Origin: Amanita rubescens
Lineage: Eukaryota > Basidiomycota > Agaricomycetes > Agaricales > Amanitaceae
Direction: 5' to 3'
Assembly (NCBI GenBank): GCA_015039365.1
Contig: WION01000788.1
Location: 1-17,476, forward strand
DNA length: 17,476 bases
A program made the translations under genes and the position numbers. Shown in pieces: positions 8,668 through 17,476 of this stretch. The notes beneath the pieces are model-generated. The model saw only the letters and a program-made list of their open reading frames with translations, ran no database searches and had not been told where the DNA came from. Each line of letters begins with the position of its first letter. Position 1 is the stretch's first letter.

Positions 8668-11600
8668 ATGTCTAGCGCCGGAAACATCGATATCTCCGGC
8701 AGCCAGTTCACCGACATTGGGGGTGATCAGATCAATAATTACGGCCAGAGCCAGTTCATTACGGGCAACTTGAATCAAATTAACATGCCAGTGCATTATG
8801 GGAGCACTCGTGCGCTGTTTGCTTCCTACTCGTAGCTACCAGGTCGTGACCACATAGATACAGGGACTGTCTTTGATATCTTGAAGGACTCGAATCAAAT
8901 TGCTATTCACGCCGCCTATAATTCTGCAGAACGCGAGTCAGAACATGCATCAACCTGTCAAGAGGGTACTCGCGAAATGGTTTTGTCGAAGCTCATGTGG
9001 TGGTCCAAAGCTAGTGATGGATACCCAGTGTGTTGGCTCGAGGGACCTGCCGGCTCAGGGAAGTCGACAATCTTGCATACCATCGCGAAGCAATGTGACG
9101 ATGAGGGGCGGCTCGCATTCAGCTTTTTCTTTTCAAGAGGCAAAGCTGATCGCAGCGATACGGCTAAAGTCATCCCCACATTTGCGTATCAGCTTGCTCG
9201 ATCCCTTCCCGCAATTCAATCACCTTTGCTGCATGTGCTCACAAAGAGTCATCCATTTGCTCCTTTTCTCCGCTTGCACGATCAGCTCGAAAATCTCATC
9301 ATCAATCCCACTCTTAGCATTCAGCAGGCCACCCTGCCCATGGTTGTCATTATTGATGGCCTTGATGAATGTAGTGACGAGAATCTCCTACCGCAGCTCA
9401 TTCACGCACTTGTTGATGCGACCTATTACCTTCCATTCCGATTTCTCTTTGCAAGTCGGCCTGAATCTCATATCCGACAAACATTTGAATCCCCTTTGAT
9501 CAAACCAAAGGCAGACTTCCTCTCACTTCGAGACTTTCAGGCTCATCATGATGTCAGCAACTACTTGAAGCAGCATCTTACAGAAATACACAGGCAAAAT
9601 TACAACATCATGCAAAAAGTACCCCATCCTTGGCCATCGGCAGAACAGCTTGTTGCTCTTGTCCAGAAATCAGAGGGTTTATTCATCTATGTGTCAACCC
9701 TGGTCAAATTTGTGGGTGATAGGCAAGGGCTTCTTCCCCAGGAGAAGCTTGAGTTAGCTATAACAGCACATCATGGTGTTGATCCTCTATATGAGCAGGT
9801 TTTATCAAAAGCTCAAGCTGAGTCTGCTCACTTTTCCAGTGTAGTGGGTACCATCATATATCTCCACCACCCTCTTGCCATACATGACCTGGAGCAACTT
9901 CTACAGCTATCATCTGACCATATTCGACAAGCATTGCAGGGTTGCCAATCTATTTTTGTCCTTCCCAACACTGAAGAGGAATCAGTTCACCCATATCATG
10001 CATCATTGAAAGATTTTCTTAGTGATATGAACAGAGCAAAGGTTCATTTTCTTGACCCCAAGATGTACCATGTTACCATTCTGGTCAACTGCTTGCAGTT
10101 GATTGGGCAGGTGCATGACTCAAACCATGGTGGTCAACCTCTGAAATATGCATGTCAACAATGGTATTATCACTTCTCTTTGGCACTTTCACATCAGGCA
10201 ACAATTGATTTGATGAAGAACTGTGGAAACATAGAGGTGTTAATGGTGAAGTTGAGCAGAGAGTGGTTAAAAACTTGGATGTATGGGCTGGAAGATGGAT
10301 TAATGACTTTTTGTCAAGGTTGTGATTCTGTTCTTAAACAATTACAGGCAAGTTGTATTTAAACCACTATTGGAATATGTGCTCAAGCTTATCAATCAAG
10401 CCACTTCAAAGAGAGTGGAAAGTTGTTACAGAGAGTATGAATCAAATATTGGAGATTTCTAAGGTGAATAATCCCTTATGAAATATAATAGAAGGAAAAT
10501 GATTTTGTTACTCTGCTTAGAATGTATGTAACTTGATATATCATTGTGGCTCAAGTTGACTATCTTGTGCCTGAATAAATATCAGCTGGTGTGTATTTTG
10601 TCAATCTTTCTATAGCAAAGCAGCATTTCTCAAGCAATTATCTCTAGAATGTAAGCAAGTTGAATTTGTTCATATAATTGTCAAAATCTATTAATAATTG
10701 CTGTTCTAGAATGTAATATTTGTGCAAAATCAAAAACCAAATATATTGCTAACTGATATTTTGTATTTCATTACTGTATCATTAGAAAGTAAGTTGCTTT
10801 GTTTTACATGTTTGATAACTAGTAGATGGTGGTATTGATCACAAAATGTCTTAGTTGGTAAGTGGTACTTTCAAACATGAACATAATATTCTGATTATCA
10901 CTTTGTGGCAACAATCTGTGTACAGCAACTTGTAAGTGATTCAGGTTGACATGTGCAGAACCTCTTGGTGATGATTTTGTGGCATCTGGCTGTGTTCAGG
11001 GTGTAAGTGATTCAGGTTGACATGTGCAGAACCTCTTGGTGATGATTTTGTGGCATCTGGCTGTGTTCAGTATGTAAGTGATTCAGGTTGACATGTGCAG
11101 AACCTCTTGGTGATGATTTTGTGGCATCTGGCTGTGTTCAGAGTGTAAGTGATTCAGGTTGACATGTGCAGAACCTCTTGGTGATGATTTTGTGGCATCT
11201 GGCTGTGTTCAGGGTGTAAGTGATTCAGGTTGACATGTGCAGAACCTCTTGGTGATGATTTTGTGGCATCTGGCTGTGTTCAGGGTGTAAGTGATTCAGG
11301 TTGACATGTGCAGAACCTCTTGGTGATGATTTTGTGGCATCTGGCTGTGTTCAGTATGTAAGTGATTCAGGTTGACATGTGCAGAACCTCTTGGTGATGA
11401 TTTTGTGGCATCTGGCTGTGTTCAGTATGTAAGTGATTCAGGTTGACATGTGCAGAACCTCTTGGTGATGATTTTGTGGCATCTGGCTGTGTTCAGAGAG
11501 TAAGTGATTCAGGTTGACATGTGCAGAACCTCTTGGTGATGATTTTGTGGCATCTGGCTGTGTTCAGTATGTAAGTGATTCAGGTTGACATGTGCAGAAC

Positions 11601-13668
11601 CTCTTGGTGATGATTTTGTGGCATCTGGCTGTGTTCAGAGAGTAAGTGATTCAGGTTGACATGTGCAGAACCTCTTGGTGATGATTTTGTGGCATCTGGC
11701 TGTGTTCAGTATGTAAGTGATTCAGGTTGACATGTGCAGAACCTCTTGGTGATGATTTTGTGGCATCTGGCTGTGTTCAGGGTGTAAGTGATTCAGGTTG
11801 ACATGTGCAGAACCTCTTGGTGATGATTTTGTGGCATCTGGCTGTGTTCAGTATGTAAGTGATTCAGGTTGACATGTGCAGAACCTCTTGGTGATGATTT
11901 TGTGGCATCTGGCTGTGTTCAGTATGTAAGTGATTCAGGTTGACATGTGCAGAACCTCTTGGTGATGATTTTGTGGCATCTGGCTGTGTTCAGTATGTAA
12001 GTGATTCAGGTTGACATGTGCAGAACCTCTTGGTGATGATTTTGTGGCATCTGGCTGTGTTCAGAGAGTAAGTGATTCAGGTTCACATGTGCAGAACCTC
12101 TTGGTGATGATTTTGTGGCATCTGGCTGTGTTCAGAGAGTAAGTGATTCAGGTTCACATGTGCAGAACCTCTTGGTGATGATTTTGTGGCATCTGGCTGT
12201 GTTCAGTTTGTAAGTGATTCAGGTTGACATGTGCAGAACCTCTTGGTGATGATTTTGTGGCATCTGGCTGTGTTCAGAGAGTAAGTGATTCAGGTTGACA
12301 TGTGCAGAACCTCTTGGTGATGATTTTGTGGCATCTGGCTGTGTTCAGAGTGTAAGTGATTCAACAGGTTGACATGTGCAGAACCTCTTGGTGATGATTT
12401 TGTGGCATCTGGCTGTGTTCAGTATGTAAGTGATTCAGGTTGACATGTGCAGAACCTCTTGGTGATGATTTTGTGGCATCTGGCTGTGTTCAGTATGTAA
12501 GTGATTCAGGTTGACATGTGCAGAACCTCTTGGTGATGATTTTTTGGCATCTGGCTGTGTTCAGGATGTAAGTGATTCAGGTTGACATGTGCAGAACCTC
12601 TTGGTGATGATTTTGTGGCATCTGGCTGTGTTCAGAGAGTAAGTCAATTAGCTTGACATTGTGCAGAACCTCTTGGTGATGATTTTGTGGCATCTGGCTG
12701 TGTTCAGAGAGTAAGTCAATTAGCTTGACATTGTGCAGAACCTCTTGGTGATGATTTTGTGGCATCTGGCTGTGTTCAGACAGTAAGTCAATTAGCTTGA
12801 CATTGTGCAGAACCTCTTGGTGATGATTTTGTGGCATCTGGCTGTGTTCAGACAGTAAGTCATTCAGCTTGATATGTGCAGAATCTCTTCAAAAGTGATA
12901 ATTTTGTGACCCTTTGCTGGTACTTAGTTTGTAAGTTGTTTTCTTAGACTCAAAAAAAATTTTTTTTAATCATACATATTTGTATTTAGAATGTATGTCA
13001 CTTTTTATTTGTTGGGACATTTGCTAATGTCCCTCTTGCTCATAAATCAGAATGTATGTACTTTTGTTCATTCCTTTACACCTGTGCTTCAGCACTCAAA
13101 ATTTGTAGTGGGCATGTTACTTTTTTACATTTACATTCAAATTATGCTAACATTGTTTATTAATGTTATCAGAAGGTTAGTGGATTTTTTAACTAATTTA
13201 AATTCAAATCTTTACTCTTTCTCTTGTCAGGAGGTATATGTAATACATCTTTTCTATCTCTGATTTGTATGCTGACTCTACTATTGTCTACTAAACTTAG
13301 TTGGTATGTTTCTTTACTCTTTTATGCTTAATAACTGAATTAATGTTATTTTTTGACTTCATTTTCAGATTGTATGGTTCTTCATCTGCAGTGCAGTGCA
13401 GAACTTTCTCATCTTTTTTCCTTTAGGATGTCAGTTTGTTACTCCTCATTTCAATTTTTATCAATGCAAATTTTAAATTGGGAATTTGCTAGCATGTATG
13501 TATCCTCTTTGTTCTATACATAGCATACTAACATTTACCAATTACTTGTCTTTGAAGTACTTTGGTGCTGTTTTTAATTCTTCTATCTGTTTCCTGTTGT
13601 CATTAAAATATTCTACAGACAATTTTGTGCAACATTTCAAGTTGGATTGCACTCCCCCTCTCACCTAA
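8668..13668 (+). CDS. NACHT-domain NLR-like protein with a 3' run of one-codon microexons
   Basis: Fungal NLR-like signal-transduction NTPase. Exon 1 (8668-8790) encodes 41 residues including GSQF, GGDQINN and GNLNQIN. A 45-nt intron (8791-8835, GTGCAT to TCGTAG) removes an in-frame TAG. Exon 2 (8836-10347) carries the NACHT core: P-loop GPAGSGKST (residues 111-119), Walker B VVIIDGLDEC (211-220) and FASRPE (246-251). It also has the helical region ending in HPYHASLKDFLSD, the HxSFxDFL-type block usual in this family. A GC-AG intron (10348-10400) leads to exon 3 (10401-10463, PLQREWKVVTESMNQILEIS). Forty-four inferred microexons follow, then a last exon at 13558-13668. The product would be about 647 residues. 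No WD40, ankyrin or TPR sensor repeats are present. If splicing fails after 10347, the protein stops at 10362. Exon 2 is certain; everything after 10347 is inferred from splice signals and frame. Confidence 0.75.
10464..10931 (+). other. Non-repetitive part of the microexon run, 5' side
   Basis: Seven intron-like units of 57-73 nt, unrelated to each other in sequence: 10464-10520, 10524-10585, 10589-10647, 10651-10709, 10713-10785, 10789-10854 and 10858-10925. They are separated by AAT, CTG, AAT, AAT, AAA and TTG (3 nt each), and the seventh is followed by CAACTT (6 nt). Acceptors are TAG or CAG; donors are GTGAAT, GTATGT, GTGTGT, GTAAGC, GTAATA, GTAAGT and GTAAGT. Branch-like sites include GCTAAC in the 10713 unit and TTGAC in the 10524 unit. 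The sequence is AT-rich. The regular architecture without sequence similarity is the evidence. Confidence 0.65.
10932..12854 (+). repeat. Tandem satellite of 27 intron-shaped units (71-72 bp)
   Basis: Units start at 10932 and recur every 71 bp, with one of 74 bp at 12352 (an in-frame 3-nt insertion AAC) and the last three of 72 bp (12639, 12711, 12783). Every unit starts GTAAGT and ends TGTGTTCAG, followed by a variable triplet and the next GTAAGT. Copies are nearly identical outside the triplet. Triplets are TAT (10), AGA (7), GGT (4), AGT (2), ACA (2), TTT and GAT. Variants include TTCACATG for TTGACATG in the units at 12068 and 12139, one G-to-T change near 12544, and CAATTAGCTTGACATT in the last three units. 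A 28th, strongly diverged unit follows at 12855. Confidence 0.97.
12855..13557 (+). other. Non-repetitive part of the microexon run, 3' side
   Basis: Eleven intron-like units: 12855-12927, 12931-12989, 12993-13050, 13054-13108, 13112-13172, 13176-13230, 13234-13300, 13304-13368, 13372-13426, 13430-13492 and 13496-13557. They are separated by TTT, AAT, AAT, TGG, AAG, GAG, TTG, ATT, GAT and CAT. The first is a decayed satellite unit; the others are unrelated T-rich sequences. The unit at 13112 begins GCATGT (GC-AG type) with GCTAAC 21 nt before its acceptor. The last has a perfect TACTAAC (13526-13532) 25 nt before TTTGAAG. The following frame stays open to TAA at 13666-13668. Confidence 0.65.
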
Positions 13669-14184
13669 AAGTCTGCATGTGTCAATTCAGCACGTATAGT
13701 ATGCACATTCCCTTGATTTTTGGTCCATTCTGACATTCCCCACAACTCCTAGCATGCCTTTTTTTCATTCCATTTATTTTTGTAATTTACTTCAACTGTA
13801 TGATTAGAGACTGAGTTTTTCATTTGTATTTGAAAGTTTGACAATATGAGTAAAACCCTTGACTTCCATGTAGAGACTTGTGGCTAAACCTTTTGTGATA
13901 AAACAATCACAAAATATGCCACTGATCATAACAGGCTGCCAGAAGTTCATGAGAAGCCAATTTCGTGTGCTTTGCCTTGCCAATTTCACAGACAATTTCA
14001 ATACTTTGCCTATACAATCACACCTAATTTGTTCATCAACATCAATCTTTATAACGTGCTCTACTTAGTGCTTAACACAATATGTTTAGTACTAGTAAGC
14101 ATCAGAAACCTCATACATGTCAACACTCAGGCCAATTCTGTCATTATCATCACCCTCCGTCCCTCACCATCCCAATTTTGTTCA
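13669..14184. other. AT-rich stretch, no gene recognised
   Basis: Downstream of the presumed NLR stop. The base composition resembles the preceding intron run, but the regular AG-NNN-GT spacing is gone. A 65-codon minus frame (14001-13804) is open with no recognisable product and may belong to the remnant further right. Confidence 0.4.
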
Positions 14185-14670
14185 CCTGTCAATTCACTTA
14201 CCTCAGCTTCTTCAACTGGCATGGTTGATTTGTACTGCATGCTCCATTCTGGACTTGGCCAATATGAGCTGCCACTTCATGTGGCAGGTCCAAGGCCTTT
14301 TTTTTTGATCTTACCCAAGGTATCAACATGCTGCACCCCTGCAAAAGTAATCTGTGTTGCATCCAGAAATTCTTCAACTGATTCTGCCAACTGATTATGA
14401 ATATCTACTGGCAGTGAGAGCTCACTTGATAAGGTTGTATACTCAGCACATACATTTTCCCTTGTTATTTTGATGAGTTGTAGCAAGGTTTCAGGCTGAA
14501 AAAGTTCTGCATGGAGAAGTGAGTAAATACTAAGCAACTGAAGAAAAATGCATTTGAAACAATATTGTATGGTACCCAACCCTTGATGTTCTTCATAGAT
14601 TTTGCAAACAACTATAGAAATATTCCCTTTGCCCCTGCACTGCCAGTTGGTCACCATGAAGAGGTCAAAC
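14185..14670 (-). pseudogene. Probable remnant of an unrecognised minus-strand gene
   Basis: The minus frame is open from 14670 down to 14277 and reads like real protein in its lower half: HAELFQPETLLQLIKITREN, then EYTTLSSELSLPVDIHNQL and EEFLDATQITFAGVQHVD. It stops at a TGA after GPAT. In another frame the next bases read MKWQLILAKSRMEHAVQIN, which plausibly continues the same protein, and a second frame change soon follows (HAS then stop, with KKLR in the next frame). Two or more small indels, one close to an A9 run, point to a pseudogene. Upstream the frame runs through the inverted-repeat element at 14671-14799. I do not recognise the family; a mobile-element origin is possible but unproven. 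Confidence 0.4.
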
Positions 14671-14799
14671 TCTGTATAAACTTTAGGGAACTTGAAGAGG
14701 GGTTGGGCAAACTCCAGGGTTTTTATGGGGAGTTTTGGAGGGGCAGGGGTGGGGGTTGGAGATGCCCAACCCCTCTTGACCCTCCACTGTATATCAGAC
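14671..14799. mobile_element. MITE-like inverted-repeat element
   Basis: A perfect 15-nt inverted pair, AAGAGGGGTTGGGCA at 14695-14709 and its reverse complement at 14763-14777, lies inside longer imperfect arms. The outer ends are TCTGTATAAACTTTAGGG on the left and, read backwards, TCTGATATACAGTGGAGGG on the right. The centre is G-rich. The element is about 130 bp with no coding capacity of its own, which fits a small non-autonomous DNA element. No clear target-site duplication is visible. Confidence 0.45.
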
Positions 14800-15124
14800 T
14801 CAAGAGATGAAATCTGATGGAGGCTGCCAAGGCAAGAACAGTGCATTGGGTACAAGATTGAGGGCAAGGGGGTAACAGGCACTTCGCCAAGCTCAAGAGT
14901 TGAGTGTGTGGGCCAAGGCTTGGGCTCCAGGGTTTACTATGTGATGCATGACCCGGGGACCACCTGCGTTGCATCCGAGACACCCACGGTTGGAAGCTCA
15001 GGATCTCATGCTTAGGCCACCGTTGAGCCATGAACGTTCACAGCTCTACTGCTGCCAGCCTGAGAGACGTGATGATTACGTGAAACAAAATGGTTATACA
15101 CTAGCAATACAATGTCAACATACG
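14800..15124. other. Intergenic stretch downstream of the Swd3-like gene
   Basis: The 3' flank of the minus-strand Swd3-like gene should lie in 15124 downwards. Open frames here are short and unrecognised. Base composition returns from AT-rich to the more balanced level of the right-hand genes. Confidence 0.4.
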
Positions 15125-16578
<1,454 letters not shown>

Positions 16579-16681
16579 GGGTTAAAGATGATAGTCGGGA
16601 AGCATAATATTGATTACGGTATCCAAATCCATTATCTTATCAACGAAATAAATGTATGTAGTATAGATGATAATCCCGAGA

Positions 16682-17476
16682 TCACTCCTCTAGATGAATC
16701 CGAACATGTTGTCCTAAATTATCCCTTCTGCTGAACGACTTTCCGCACCCTTTGTGCGGGCAAACATGTGCTACGCGAGAGATCAGACAGCAACCAGTAA
16801 AGAGACCGCATGTACGACTTACGCTTGTCGTCGGTATGAATACTCCTAACGTGCCTCTTCAAGTGCTCACCACGCACAAAGCATTTCCCACATCCGGGAA
16901 CCATACAGATGAACGTTCGCTCTTCAACAGCAGACGCGTCATCGTCCAAATCATTTGCTGCCGTCCTTCTTCTGCCCCTGCGACCACTAGGGGTCAAAGC
17001 CACAATGTCAGTGACAGGAACGCCTTCTCCGATTCCTTCTCCCCCGCGTAGCACTGGAACATATGGTACCTTTCTTCCGCGACTCTTCTTAATCAAATTC
17101 GGTACAGGAACAGGTAGCGGGGCCCGCCTTGTTCTACTGGCACCTTCGGTAGATGCGCCCCCTATCGAAAGACCATCTCCGTCAGATAGATCAGGATACC
17201 TGAGTTCCAAAGAGTCTTGCTCTTCTCTTGCTCTAGTGACCATAGCCAATGCACGGGCTGCGCTGCCCTTCGCCTTTCCTTTACCTCTTCCTCGTCCCCT
17301 TTTGCCTTTGACAACAATTGTCGACAGCTCATCAGCTATTGATGGAGACGCAGATGGACTTGGAGACGTGACCACAAAGGATGGAAGAACAGGTGAAGGC
17401 GATCGAGATGGGATATATGCGTCGGAATCATCGTTCCCAGAATCATTCTCGCCCTCATCGTCGCTTCCCAAAACCA
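16682..17476 (-). CDS. Tandem C2H2 zinc-finger transcription factor, N-terminus beyond the window
   Basis: Nuclear DNA-binding protein. Exon A is open from the right edge to 16823, and a 52-nt intron (16822-16771) joins it to exon B, 16770-16682, ending TGA. The visible N-terminal 170 residues are low-complexity, with an acidic stretch, a Ser/Pro stretch and a basic KGKRGRGRGKGKAKG block (possible nuclear localisation). Finger 1 is CMVPGCGKCFVRGEHLKRH, ending RSIH; finger 2 is VCPHKGCGKSFSRRDNLGQH, ending VRIH. Both are C-x4-C-x12-H fingers joined by a short TDDKPH linker formed across the intron. The pair at the extreme C-terminus resembles fungal Msn2/Com2-like stress regulators, but the paralogue cannot be fixed. 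No start codon is visible. Confidence 0.9.

Noticed and set aside
8833..8835. Premature TAG making the NLR gene a pseudogene
   Set aside because: It lies at the end of a 45-nt segment with GT and AG ends whose removal keeps the frame; the stop is best read as the intron's final bases.
12577..12837. Minus-strand ORF of a 24-residue repeat (MPQNHHQEVLHNVKLIDLLS...) in the last satellite units
   Set aside because: It is open only because the last three units are 72 bp, a multiple of 3. In the 71-bp units the same frame breaks at once, and there is no start context or other sign of coding.
10932..12854. CRISPR-like array
   Set aside because: The regular spacing comes from 68-nt identical blocks with only 3 nt between them; there are no spacers, and the host is eukaryotic.
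10932..12854. Plain neutral minisatellite with no further meaning
   Set aside because: It would not explain why unrelated units on both sides keep AG-NNN-GT with the same spacing, nor why variation sits in the triplets. It remains the null model to beat.

Overview
The window looks like nuclear DNA of a filamentous basidiomycete, most likely an Agaricomycete. Genes are broken by many 48-60 nt GT-AG introns, the recognisable proteins resemble basidiomycete families, and one gene is a fungal NACHT (NLR-like) protein with the N/Q-rich N-terminus common in that class. The species cannot be named from the sequence. All identifications come from reading translations and motifs; nothing was searched or computed.

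Layout. (1) 156-3077, minus strand: a GRAM-TBC Rab GTPase-activating protein of the Gyp2/TBC1D8-9 type. About twelve of its exons can be joined in frame, including a 5-nt microexon, but the C-terminal EF-hand is cut short near the left edge. (2) About 3080-7700: poorly coding DNA with decayed or unrecognised pieces. These are a 56-codon ORF with a mitochondrial-presequence look, a 27-nt palindrome, a membrane-protein exon with strong fungal codon bias, and one copy of a duplicated ~190-bp segment. (3) 7718-8175, plus strand: a small unrecognised gene whose first exon is the second copy of that segment. (4) 8668-13668, plus strand: an NLR-like NACHT gene with a remarkable 3' half. (5) 13669-15124: AT-rich DNA, a probable minus-strand gene remnant and a MITE-like inverted repeat. 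(6) 15125-16578, minus strand: a WDR5/Swd3 homologue, all seven exons resolved. (7) 16682 to the right edge, minus strand: a tandem C2H2 zinc-finger factor, N-terminus off the window.

The main discovery candidate is the 3' half of the NLR gene, 10464-13557. It reads as 45 consecutive intron-like units separated by 44 microexons, 43 of exactly 3 nt and one of 6 nt. Twenty-seven of the units are near-identical copies of a 71-72 bp satellite (10932-12854), each starting GTAAGT and ending TTCAG. Units on both sides of the satellite are unrelated in sequence yet keep the same AG-NNN-GT architecture. All junctions are phase 0 and no triplet is a stop, so splicing would add one amino acid per intron and any unit could be skipped, lost or duplicated without a frameshift. 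This array sits where NLR proteins usually carry their variable sensor repeats. RNA evidence is needed to prove that it is spliced this way.
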